This document shows, in pieces, positions 1 to 8,017 of a stretch of DNA of 64,000 nt (positions within the stretch are counted from its first letter, which is position 1; every line of letters starts with the position of its first letter). The notes below the pieces were generated by a model, which saw only the letters and a list, made by a program, of their open reading frames with translations, did no database searches and was not told the DNA's origin. Source of the stretch: Zestosphaera sp. (GTDB lineage Archaea; Thermoproteota; Thermoprotei_A; Sulfolobales; NBVN01); the NCBI GenBank assembly GCA_038843015.1, contig JAWBSH010000002.1:1-64000 (forward strand). Reading direction: 5' to 3'. The position numbers and the translations under genes were made by a program.

Positions 1-139
1 GACTTATAGACAGGTTCTAAGCAGAGACTAAAGAGCTGTTATGCTCTTAACTGTACTGAGGAAACTGAAGACCATCAACGCCGCGGAAACAAGGGAACAC
101 ACCAGGAATAAAATTGGTGTTCGGCGACACCTAAATTGA
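1..139. other. No feature seen
   Basis: No reading frame with family similarity and no RNA gene is visible in the first 139 bases. It may be the far end of a gene or spacer outside the window. Confidence 0.4.
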
Positions 140-778
140 CTACGCAGTCAGTCTCAGTACAGCGACACTAGCCACGAAAATCACAACCCACTCTATGAGG
201 GACCTCCTGAATATCTTGAAGCCGTCTAGAGGAGGCAGAGGTAAGAGATTGAAGAAAGCTATCCAGGCGTTGATTCTCATTACGTAGTACAGCACATCAG
301 TAACTATTGGTGTGCTCGGGATAGTCATGAGGACCACCCACGTAGTGATCCCTACAGCTATGTTTGTGAGAGGACCTGACTCTGCTACTCTCAACTCAGC
401 GAGAGGGTTTACGTGACCCCAGTACCCGTAAATCACTACAGCGCCGGGAGCCGCGAACAGTACTGGTAGCTTAGCTACAGTGTTGATTAAGGCTATAGCC
501 AGGGTTATGAGTAGTCCTAAATACCACGCCCTATACCTGGCTTCAAGGTCGTAAGCTCTAGCGACCTGTCTGTGAGCTAGCTCGTGGAGTATGAAGGCAG
601 ACCCAACACCTACCGAGGAATACACTAGGCTTAAAGGCAGTCTCTCAGGACCCGGGCTCATGAACAGAGCGAAAGAGAAGCTCAAAACAACCCAAGAAGC
701 GAAGAAATCGAAGACCTCACTCCTCAATCTGAAGTAGAAACCCCTATTTCGGTAGACTAGATATGTCATCACGACCAC
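140..778 (-). CDS. Site-2-protease-like M50 family membrane metalloprotease
   Basis: This is a 212-residue polytopic membrane protein. It carries the zinc-binding HELAH motif (HExxH) at residues 65-69 inside a hydrophobic segment. A second family motif lies near the C-terminus, NLLPLPPLDG at about 177-186, whose Asp is the third metal ligand in M50 proteases. Members of this family cleave peptide bonds within the membrane; the substrate cannot be told here. The start is GTG, with an ATG three codons later as an alternative. It is divergent from the Tfx gene, with about 70 bases between them. The length is short but normal for minimal archaeal M50 proteins. Confidence 0.85.
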   Translation of the reverse strand: MVVMTYLVYRNRGFYFRLRSEVFDFFASWVVLSFSFALFMSPGPERLPLSLVYSSVGVGSAFILHELAHRQVARAYDLEARYRAWYLGLLITLAIALINTVAKLPVLFAAPGAVVIYGYWGHVNPLAELRVAESGPLTNIAVGITTWVVLMTIPSTPIVTDVLYYVMRINAWIAFFNLLPLPPLDGFKIFRRSLIEWVVIFVASVAVLRLTA

Positions 779-847
779 TACAAAGATTAAGGCAATTCTA
801 ATTATAAGTGTTAATGAAGTAATGTATTTAGTAGGGCGGTCGAGACA

Positions 848-1270
848 TTGAGTAAGGAGAGGAAGTACGGACTACTCACAGAGAAACAATACGAGGTACT
901 CAAGCTAAGAGCTGAAGGGAAAACACAGAAGGAAGTAGCTGAAATTATGGGAACTACTAGAGAGAACGTTTCAGTCATAGAGAAGAACGCACTAAGGAAA
1001 ATAAGACTAGCTGAAGAGACCCTGAAAGTCTATAAAGACTTAATGAAGGCGGGCGAGATAATCATAGAGCCGGGAACCCACCTAGTCACGATACCTCAGA
1101 AGCTAGTCCAGCTAGCAGACGAGAAGGGAGTCAAGCTGAGAGGAAACTTCACCACAATATACGACTACATAAGAATGAACGCCTCAGAAAACATTGAGGG
1201 AGTTAGGGTAGTCAAGCCCATAAAAATAATTGTCTTCAGAGACGGAACATACCAAGTAACGAAAACTTAA
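848..1270 (+). CDS. Tfx family DNA-binding transcriptional regulator
   Basis: This 140-residue protein begins with a LuxR/sigma-70-like helix-turn-helix at about residues 9-50, including LLTEKQYEVLKLRAEGKTQ and VAEIMGTTRENVSVIEKNA. A C-terminal domain that is typical of archaeal Tfx proteins follows. In methanogens Tfx binds DNA downstream of the fmd promoter, but the target here is unknown. The start codon is TTG. The AT-rich stretch upstream (about 795-825) should hold the promoter. No operon partner is visible, as the next gene is convergent and begins only 15 bases beyond the stop. Confidence 0.88.
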   Translation: MSKERKYGLLTEKQYEVLKLRAEGKTQKEVAEIMGTTRENVSVIEKNALRKIRLAEETLKVYKDLMKAGEIIIEPGTHLVTIPQKLVQLADEKGVKLRGNFTTIYDYIRMNASENIEGVRVVKPIKIIVFRDGTYQVTKT

Positions 1271-1285
1271 GAAACTGACGAAGAA

Positions 1286-2908
1286 CTAAACACGCACATC
1301 AACCTCAGCAAGCACTCTAGCAAGAAGACTAGAAAATAGCGAGTAAGCAACGTAAGACACTACCGGAGAAGTCGCTGAAGCCGCCGCAACGTAAATGTAG
1401 GGAATCAAACCATGAAAGACCAAGAATAAATACAACGCCAAGCTCGAGTAAGTCATGATACCTGAAATAACTAAAGGCAAAAACAACAACTGAGAAACAG
1501 GGTCTAAGACAGGTAAGCCACCACGCAAGTACACCTCAGACGCGGGCTCCTGAGACTTAGCCCTCCTAAGTAACAAAACCGCAGTAAGCAGAACGATAAA
1601 GACGGAAAACACGCACGCAGGCGCAACAACTAAAACCCCTAAAAACACAGCGAAGTCAGCACTTAAGGAAGCCGCCAAAACACTCACGACAGACACGACT
1701 ACTAAAGACGCGATAACGTACTTAAGCATCAAGACCCTACTGAAGAAACTCAAGTCAATTAAGTAAACCCTGTAAACCCACAAGTACTTCAAGTCATTAG
1801 CGAGCAACTCTCTAATAAACCCCACGTAAGCCCCCACACCCAAAGCAACTACGATAGGTATCAGATACTGCTCAACCAACTCAACCAAGTACTCCTGAGG
1901 TAAGAAACCCCTAACGAGGAAAGCCGCCGCCAAACTCCCCAGAAACAGAGGCAGGTACTTCCTAAACATTAAGCGAGGACTATAGACCGTGAACTCAAGC
2001 ACGACACGCCTCAAAGCATCAGAAGGCGAACTCCAGCTAACGAGAACATCCCTCCTCAAAACCTTCTTAAGGTCTCTCAAGAGCCTAACCTCATAAACGT
2101 CTCTGAAGCTAGTGAAATCACTTACATCGAGCCAGCCACCAGCGAAGAAAACAACTAACAAGAAAAAGCAAAACACGATAAGAAAGTAAGCCAGGAAACT
2201 AGCGTAACCCACTAACTCATAGAGACTCAACACAATAAAGTACAACCAAGTAATAGGGTAGCTCAAGAAAGGAGAAACGAATAAGCCGCCGAACAAGAAC
2301 GAGTTAAAGAGAGAGTGAAGCACCCCAAAAACAATATAAGCCTGAACGACTACGGACACGATACTCAAGCGACCGAGCCTACGTAAAACCCTCGAGGAAA
2401 TAAAGAATATGGGGTCAAGCACCAACATCACGTAAGTAAATAAGTAAATCAACATGAAGAAAAACCAGGGAATAATGAAGGAGATAAGTACGGCCATAGG
2501 AACTAAAGACACCAGAACGAACGCGGCGATCCCTAAGCCTATGCCAGCGTAAATCTCCCTAACATGTAATGGCTGGTAAAGAACAAACTCGAAGTCAGGC
2601 GGCACCACCACCAGACTCTCACGCACGTAATACTGAGTAAATGTGAGAACTAGTATTAAGGCTGACACGACATCAAGTACCGCGCCCGGCAACCACCATT
2701 CAGGAAGGCTAGGGTCAAGCGGGTTAGTGACTGAACCAGCGTACCTATAGACAACGAAGAGCATATTGAGTAAGACCACACCGTAAATAATTGCTGCACC
2801 AATAATCCCTGGCTTCTTATAGAGTTTTCCAGGCCTGTACTGCCTCCACAAAGACGCGAGCTGATTAAGAAAAACTATCTTAGCTATCTTAACGGCTCCC
2901 CTCAACAC
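1286..2908 (-). CDS. ABC exporter membrane protein (ABC-2-like permease)
   Basis: This is a 540-residue protein with about 12 or more hydrophobic segments and no recognisable soluble domain. Its role is inferred from position. It overlaps the end of the ABC ATPase gene by 20 bases, and a strong Shine-Dalgarno (GGAGGAG) precedes its GTG start inside that gene, so the two are translationally coupled. It is therefore probably the transmembrane half of an exporter. The substrate is unknown. Sequence similarity to characterised ABC-2 permeases is weak by eye. Confidence 0.7.
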   Translation of the reverse strand: MLRGAVKIAKIVFLNQLASLWRQYRPGKLYKKPGIIGAAIIYGVVLLNMLFVVYRYAGSVTNPLDPSLPEWWLPGAVLDVVSALILVLTFTQYYVRESLVVVPPDFEFVLYQPLHVREIYAGIGLGIAAFVLVSLVPMAVLISFIIPWFFFMLIYLFTYVMLVLDPIFFISSRVLRRLGRLSIVSVVVQAYIVFGVLHSLFNSFLFGGLFVSPFLSYPITWLYFIVLSLYELVGYASFLAYFLIVFCFFLLVVFFAGGWLDVSDFTSFRDVYEVRLLRDLKKVLRRDVLVSWSSPSDALRRVVLEFTVYSPRLMFRKYLPLFLGSLAAAFLVRGFLPQEYLVELVEQYLIPIVVALGVGAYVGFIRELLANDLKYLWVYRVYLIDLSFFSRVLMLKYVIASLVVVSVVSVLAASLSADFAVFLGVLVVAPACVFSVFIVLLTAVLLLRRAKSQEPASEVYLRGGLPVLDPVSQLLFLPLVISGIMTYSSLALYLFLVFHGLIPYIYVAAASATSPVVSYVAYSLFSSLLARVLAEVDVRV

Positions 2909-3650
2909 TCCTCCCCAGAATCTTCATGTAGAGGTCCTCAAAACTAGCTCTCTCCCCAGCCAACCTCATGATGGCGTCCATACTACCCTCAACAACCATC
3001 TTACCCTTATTAATTATGCCGACATCCGTGCAGACACCCTCAATCAAAGAAAGCATGTGACTAGACAAGAGAAACGCAACACCCTCCTCAGACGCAAGCC
3101 TCTGCACGACCTTCTTAAACATAAACTGAGAGTCTATCTCGATATTAGTTAGCGGCTCATCCATGACTAAAATCCTAGGCCTGACGAGAAGTGAAGCAAC
3201 AATAGCAGTCTTCTGGAGACTGCCGCGAGATAAAGTCCTTATAGGCTTCTTTAAGTCCCCCTCAAGATTAAAGACCTCAACATAGTACTTAACGTCAGCC
3301 TCAACCTCACCCCTACTATAGCCCCGGAGAGCCGCAACATAATACATAAACTCAAGAGGAGTCAAGTAGCTAGGGAGATTAGGATAATCAGGAACATACC
3401 CAACCCTCCTCAAAGCCTCAACCCTCCTCAAACGAACGTCAAATCCATCAACAAAGACACGCCCGGCATCAGGCTTAAGCAAACCAACAACAACCCTCAA
3501 CGTAGTAGTCTTCCCAGCACCGTTAGGACCAACCAAACAGTAAACCCTGCCAAAACCAACAGTAAAAGAAAGACCATCAACAGCAACAACATCACCAAAC
3601 TTCTTAACCAAACCCTCAACAACAATAGCTGACGAAGCCTTCGAAACCAA
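2889..3650 (-). CDS. ABC transporter ATP-binding protein (exporter type)
   Basis: This ATPase of about 253 residues has Walker A GPNGAGKTT (about residues 41-49), a degenerate signature LSRGSLQKT and Walker B ILVMDEP. It resembles the CcmA-like ATPases of ABC-2 exporters. The reading frame is open up to an ATG at 3701. However, a TATA-like TTAAAAATT lies at about 3682-3690, which places transcription start near 3660, downstream of that ATG. I therefore prefer TTG at 3650 with an almost leaderless mRNA. It energises the overlapping permease. The signature Gly-Gly changed to Arg-Gly is unusual but occurs in such exporters. Confidence 0.85.
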   Translation of the reverse strand: MVSKASSAIVVEGLVKKFGDVVAVDGLSFTVGFGRVYCLVGPNGAGKTTTLRVVVGLLKPDAGRVFVDGFDVRLRRVEALRRVGYVPDYPNLPSYLTPLEFMYYVAALRGYSRGEVEADVKYYVEVFNLEGDLKKPIRTLSRGSLQKTAIVASLLVRPRILVMDEPLTNIEIDSQFMFKKVVQRLASEEGVAFLLSSHMLSLIEGVCTDVGIINKGKMVVEGSMDAIMRLAGERASFEDLYMKILGRSVEGSR

Positions 3651-3739
3651 CAGATCGTCCCAATATCTATATCGTGCATCAATTTTTAAGGCAACTAACA
3701 ATTGGTACGAGAAATTTTATGAAAGCTTACTCTATTTTA

Positions 3740-4039
3740 TTATTCTTCTCTAATTAACGTATATACGAAAACACCCCACCCACAAGTCTCAAGTATTTGA
3801 AATACTAAGTACGTGTATGAAATTTCCGTCCCTGAAGCTGACTGAATAAAAGTTTGTGCAAGGCTAGAAACTATTAGTAGAATTAGAAACACTAGCATAC
3901 CCCTGTGAAACCTAGAATTAACCACTCTCTGCCATTGATAGAATAGAGTGAAGGCAACTAACTCTAATATTATCTTAAGACCTATAAGGGTCAGGTACAG
4001 AGACCTAACAATCATCTCTAACTGCGTCAGCTCACTCAA
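3740..4039 (-). CDS. Small membrane protein of unknown function
   Basis: This 99-residue protein has three hydrophobic segments (about residues 13-33, 47-65 and 73-93). I do not recognise a family. Its ATG overlaps the stop of the preceding ribbon-helix-helix gene in an ATGA arrangement, so the two are co-translated. It is the last gene of the rightward-to-leftward run that starts with the ECF transporter. It could be a membrane partner or target of the upstream DNA-binding protein; this is inference from coupling only. Confidence 0.6.
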   Translation of the reverse strand: MSELTQLEMIVRSLYLTLIGLKIILELVAFTLFYQWQRVVNSRFHRGMLVFLILLIVSSLAQTFIQSASGTEISYTYLVFQILETCGWGVFVYTLIREE

Positions 4040-4551
4040 AATCTTCTCACCCTAAGGAGCATCATGTTCTCAAAACACCTCATTTCAACTCTTCTCGGAG
4101 CCAGAATTCTCTCAAGGACCTTGCCCAGCAAAAGAGCACTCTCTTCCGAAATCGCAGTAACAACGGAATTCACCACGTCTTTCTCAACAGTTAACCTGAA
4201 CTCCAGCACCTTCCCCTCAAGCTTCAATAACTCCAGCAGTTTTCTTAGAACCTCACTAACATCAGTAAACTCACCTCCGAACACCTGAATTAGGCTTTTA
4301 TAGAGCTCACTTACGTAGTCTACATACCTACTCACTAGCTCCGCATCACTCGATACGATCTTCGCCAAGTACGTGTATTCTGCAGACGAAACCCATATCA
4401 TGGGGTAAGACCTTGTACTCTCGTGCAATAACATGAACTCCACGTATCTACGCATAAGCGTAGTAATACCGACACCTAACTCACTAGCCCTCTTATTAAG
4501 CTTCTTTACTAGCTCCTCATCAATTCTTAAACTAACCAGAACCTTAGGTAT
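4036..4551 (-). CDS. Ribbon-helix-helix DNA-binding protein with an apparent AUA start
   Basis: From 4551 the frame encodes 171 residues that begin PKVLVSLRIDEELVKKL and continue with NKRASELGVGITTLMRRYV. This is a clear CopG/Arc-type ribbon-helix-helix. A search limited to ATG would start at 4455 and lose the whole DNA-binding domain. No ATG, GTG or TTG exists between the in-frame TAG and the beta strand. The codon 8 bases after a good Shine-Dalgarno (GGAGGT, 4560-4565) is ATA. The C-terminal 120 residues are helical and of unknown fold. The gene starts 18 bases after the ECF ATPase gene, so it may autoregulate or control that operon (inference). Confidence 0.75.
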   Translation of the reverse strand: MPKVLVSLRIDEELVKKLNKRASELGVGITTLMRRYVEFMLLHESTRSYPMIWVSSAEYTYLAKIVSSDAELVSRYVDYVSELYKSLIQVFGGEFTDVSEVLRKLLELLKLEGKVLEFRLTVEKDVVNSVVTAISEESALLLGKVLERILAPRRVEMRCFENMMLLRVRRF

Positions 4552-4559
4552 ATCTAGCT

Positions 4560-4565
4560 ACCTCC
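4560..4565 (-). promoter_or_regulatory. Shine-Dalgarno that decides the AUA start
   Basis: On the minus strand this is GGAGGT, followed by eight bases and then ATA at 4551. It is the only strong ribosome-binding site near the ribbon-helix-helix reading frame, which opens after a TAG just downstream of this site. Confidence 0.7.
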
Positions 4566-4569
4566 TAAT

Positions 4570-5418
4570 TCAAATGCTTTTATTCTTTAAATACTTAAGA
4601 ATCACTTCAGCAAACTTCTCAGGCGTCAAAGCATCATTAGTCAAGAGTTGATTATTAGATAAATTCAAAGAACTCAAAATACGAGCCACTTGCGGTGGTC
4701 TGACAAAAGCTCTCGCCAATATATCACTCTCTAGAAAGACCTCACTAGTCGGCCCGTCCAGTATAATTCTTCCTTCAGACATAACTACAGTTCTCCTCGC
4801 GTACCTAGCTACTATCTCCATTTCATGCGTAATTATTATCACCGTGTGACCGCGCTCATTAAGTCTCTTCAGAAACTCCATTATCTCTAGCGACTGCCTC
4901 CAGTCTTGACCGGTAGTTGGCTCATCTATTATTAAGATCTTAGGCCTCAGCGCTAGGATAGAGCCTATAGCAATTCTCTGTCTAAGTCCTTTAGGTAGGA
5001 AGAAGGGTGACTGATTAAAGTGTTCTTCAGAAAGACCAACGATTTTAGCTGCTTCCAGAACTCTCTGCCTTACCTCATCTTCAGGTAGCAGTAGATTTCT
5101 CGGGCCAAACGCCAGCTCATCAAAAACCGTAGAATTGAATATCTGATGGTCGGGGTTTTGAAAGACATATCCTACGGAGGTAGCCAGCTCCTTAACCCTC
5201 ATGTCCTTAGTATCCCTACCATATATCAAGATCCTACCCCTTGCAGGCTTTAGCAAGCCGGCAATGCATTTAGCCAGTGTGGTTTTCCCAGACCCATTCT
5301 GGCCTATTAAGCCTATGAATTCTCCCTCATCTACTGACAAGCTAACCCCGTTTAAGGCTAGAGTGCCGTCTCTGTATACGTACGTCAGGTCCTCAACCCT
5401 AATTGCTTCCCTAGTCAT
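4570..5418 (-). CDS. ecfA: ECF transporter ATP-binding protein (degenerate signature)
   Basis: This protein of about 282 residues has Walker A GQNGSGKTT, Walker B ILIIDEPTTGQD and a family-typical Q loop (VFQNPDHQIF). Its signature reads LPKGLRQRIAIG instead of LSGGQ. It belongs to the CbiO/EcfA family that energises vitamin and metal importers. I prefer the ATG at 5418 over the upstream in-frame start at 5457, because GGAGG lies just before it and the overlap with the preceding ATPase gene is then only 8 bases. With its neighbour it should form an asymmetric ATPase heterodimer in which one composite site is degenerate. Confidence 0.9.
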   Translation of the reverse strand: MTREAIRVEDLTYVYRDGTLALNGVSLSVDEGEFIGLIGQNGSGKTTLAKCIAGLLKPARGRILIYGRDTKDMRVKELATSVGYVFQNPDHQIFNSTVFDELAFGPRNLLLPEDEVRQRVLEAAKIVGLSEEHFNQSPFFLPKGLRQRIAIGSILALRPKILIIDEPTTGQDWRQSLEIMEFLKRLNERGHTVIIITHEMEIVARYARRTVVMSEGRIILDGPTSEVFLESDILARAFVRPPQVARILSSLNLSNNQLLTNDALTPEKFAEVILKYLKNKSI

Positions 5419-6271
5419 GGCTAAGCAACCTCCTAATAACTTCAAGTCCTTCATCAAATCTTAAGGGCACTCTTCCAGAGTAGAGACCACCCCTCCTTAA
5501 CTCATTCAGCACTACCATAAACTCAGGCGGATTAACGTGGTTTGCCAAGAGAAAGTCTATATCATCAAAAAATTCTCGCGGGTCTGCGTCTTTAACTATC
5601 CTCCCCTTATTTAAGAGGATAAAACGAGTAGCTAACGGAGCTATATCTTCCAATCTATGCTCTATCACAATTATAGTAGAGTTGAGCTCTTCTCTGAGCC
5701 TCTTCAAAACTTCTAATACCTCAGCCTTCCCTAAAGGATCTAACATAGAGGTAGGTTCATCAAGAATAATCACCTCAGGCTTCATAGCTAGGATAGCCGC
5801 TATAGCTACCCTCTGCTTCTGACCTCCCGAGAGCTCGTAAGGAGGTTTATCTAGTAAGTCTTCACTGAGCTTGGTGAGCTTTAAAGCCCATAAAATCCTC
5901 CTACTAATTTCATCGATGTCTAGACCTAAGTTCTCGGGACCGAAAGCTATCTCTTCTTCAACAGACATAGTTAAGAACTGGCTTTCAGGATCTGAAAAGA
6001 CTAACCCGACTCTCCTACTGACCTGACTTGGATGAAGCTTCCTAGAATCCTCACCGAATATGAGGACCTCACCCCTCATCACACCCTGATAGTTATGAGG
6101 TATCAGAGCATTCATAGACATAGCCAACGTCGTCTTACCAGACTCGTTAGGTCCCGTAATACACACAAACTCACCTCTATGTATTGTTAGGTTAATGTCT
6201 GCTAAGGCCCAGTCATTCATTAGTGAGTACTTCCAGTAATAATTGCGAAATTCTATCACAGGCGTGCCCAA
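5411..6271 (-). CDS. ecfA: ECF transporter ATP-binding protein (canonical)
   Basis: This is a 286-residue EcfA/CbiO ATPase with Walker A GPNESGKTT, a canonical signature LSGGQKQRVAIA and Walker B VIILDEPTSMLDP. The start is TTG, two bases after the stop of ecfT. It precedes the second ATPase with an 8-base overlap. The two ATPases, EcfT and the S component lie in the order S-T-A-A on one strand with tiny gaps, so this is a dedicated (group I) ECF transporter operon. Confidence 0.92.
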   Translation of the reverse strand: MGTPVIEFRNYYWKYSLMNDWALADINLTIHRGEFVCITGPNESGKTTLAMSMNALIPHNYQGVMRGEVLIFGEDSRKLHPSQVSRRVGLVFSDPESQFLTMSVEEEIAFGPENLGLDIDEISRRILWALKLTKLSEDLLDKPPYELSGGQKQRVAIAAILAMKPEVIILDEPTSMLDPLGKAEVLEVLKRLREELNSTIIVIEHRLEDIAPLATRFILLNKGRIVKDADPREFFDDIDFLLANHVNPPEFMVVLNELRRGGLYSGRVPLRFDEGLEVIRRLLSHD

Positions 6272-6272
6272 A

Positions 6273-7157
6273 TCAAGACACCCCTAAAGCACGCGCTAAC
6301 ACTCCTAAAACGAGCGAGTTGCTAGTGCTTAAGACCGCTGTGGTAAGTTTAAGATACAGCAGAGCTAGTAACATGAATACCATCAAAGCGATAACCAGCA
6401 AGTCTCTCAACCTCACCTCATACTTACTCAGCATATACTCGGTCCTCCTAGAGTCCCTCCATCCAGCAAAACTGAAACCTCTAGCGTCTAGAGCATTAGA
6501 GACTTCATCAGTTCTTCTTAGCGCCAGACTCATCAAAGGCACTATATAGAGTCCAAACTTCTTTATCTTGTGTGTTAGGGGGAGTTCTCCCATATCTAGA
6601 GCCCTGGCTTTCTCAGCCTCACGTATAGTGTTGAAGTCTATTATGGAGAGACCTATCGACCTAAGAGCTAAGCCAGCAGTATAAGAGATCACGTAGGGAA
6701 GCCTCAACCACCTCAAACCAAGTATGATGTCTCTTTCTCTGCTCACAGACAAAAAGTAAATTATTATTAGTATACCCCAAAACATTCTGCAGTACACTGA
6801 AAAAGCCCAAGCAATATTCTCCCAAGACACTATGATAGGACCTAACCTCCCAACAACATGATAGTCTGGAGAGTAACCCCCGAAGAAAGTGTACGCTATG
6901 AAGATTATCCAAAAGATATTAAGCATTATCGTCGTATAAAACCTGAGTATACTTACGTCTATTCTACTCAAGTAAAAAATAATTAAGAGTACGAAGATCC
7001 CTACTAGATTCCAGTCTGGCGAGTCAATCAACAAAGGATACACCGAAACTATTAGCAAGAAAAATGTCTTGACGATTGGGTGAAAACTATGGACTGGGGA
7101 TTCCAGCGGTAAGTAGCCTAGAAGAGTTCTCTTCATACGCGAGCTTCTCAGACTCAT
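6273..7157 (-). CDS. ecfT: ECF transporter transmembrane component EcfT
   Basis: This 294-residue membrane protein has about six hydrophobic segments. Its cytoplasmic coupling helices carry the family motifs ARAL (in EAEKARALDMG) and DARGF (in SNALDARGFSFAG), which dock into the two ATPases. It links the S component to the EcfA pair. The ATG at 7157 is 12 bases from the end of the S-component gene. Confidence 0.92.
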   Translation of the reverse strand: MSLRSSRMKRTLLGYLPLESPVHSFHPIVKTFFLLIVSVYPLLIDSPDWNLVGIFVLLIIFYLSRIDVSILRFYTTIMLNIFWIIFIAYTFFGGYSPDYHVVGRLGPIIVSWENIAWAFSVYCRMFWGILIIIYFLSVSRERDIILGLRWLRLPYVISYTAGLALRSIGLSIIDFNTIREAEKARALDMGELPLTHKIKKFGLYIVPLMSLALRRTDEVSNALDARGFSFAGWRDSRRTEYMLSKYEVRLRDLLVIALMVFMLLALLYLKLTTAVLSTSNSLVLGVLARALGVS

Positions 7158-7169
7158 TAGAAAACCCTC

Positions 7170-7778
7170 TCAAGCCCACCAACCCTTACAGAAAGCCCTG
7201 TGCCTTACAACCAACGGCGAGAGCGCCTTAAGCAATATAGCGCCAAACACTAGTGATGGAATCCCATTACCTATAACCCATCCACTAAAGAATAGCGGGA
7301 CAGAAGCCACAGTTATCAAACCAAACCACTGAAGCGCTGTAACCGCCCAGAAAGCCCCCAGAAAGTTATTTACTATGACCGCAGACCAGATAAAGTGAAT
7401 CCAGTCTCTAGAGCTTTTAAGACTAGGATCTAGCTTCAAAGCCCTGAAGACCCAAGCAGGCAGAAAACCTTGAATGAAGTTAGAAGGGAAGTACGCAACA
7501 CTAACGTATAGGGGGGCACCAGCTAAGCTATTGCTTATGAAGGGGAAGAGACCGCCAGCAAGAACTCCCCACATACCGAACCAGATACCGCCCACAGCCT
7601 GCACAGCAACCCCCGGCCAGAAACCAGTCACTCCATACCCTAACGGTATTGCTATACTGCCGAAAGTTCCGGCAACCGCCCCAACACCTATCAACAAAGC
7701 AAAGACCGTTATATGGACTGTGCCGGGCTTCCTAATCTCCCCTTCAACTAATTCCCAAACAGATTTAGCTTGAGGCAC
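7170..7778 (-). CDS. ECF transporter substrate-binding (S) component, substrate unknown
   Basis: This is a 202-residue polytopic protein with about five or six membrane helices and Gly-rich loops such as VQAVGGIWFGMWGVLAGG, which resemble S components. It is first in the ecfT-ecfA-ecfA operon, which supports the call. I could not match it by eye to a named vitamin class (riboflavin, thiamine, biotin, queuosine), so no substrate is given. The promoter lies in the AT-rich region at about 7800-7850. No riboswitch-like fold is apparent there. Confidence 0.75.
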   Translation of the reverse strand: MPQAKSVWELVEGEIRKPGTVHITVFALLIGVGAVAGTFGSIAIPLGYGVTGFWPGVAVQAVGGIWFGMWGVLAGGLFPFISNSLAGAPLYVSVAYFPSNFIQGFLPAWVFRALKLDPSLKSSRDWIHFIWSAVIVNNFLGAFWAVTALQWFGLITVASVPLFFSGWVIGNGIPSLVFGAILLKALSPLVVRHRAFCKGWWA

Positions 7779-8017
7779 AAAGACACCTCGTTAAGTACAA
7801 GATAAGATCATTAAAAAATCTAAGTAATACAATGTAATACAACTGAAAACCTAATCTCTTAAAACGAGAAATAAACGTAGTGAAACGCCTGAAGAGTCTT
7901 CATAGTGTGTTCTATTAACGAGAACTCATAACTAATAGCGTCCTCAAACTCCCAGAAAGACGGACTCTCAAGATTTATCTTTTTGGTGTCCCTCATGATT
8001 ATTTAGGTGGTTGAGAG

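Noticed and set aside
5201-5464. Plus-strand frame of 87 codons, and similar frames opposite other ABC ATPase genes
   Set aside because: They lie fully inside well-supported genes on the other strand and show no family similarity.
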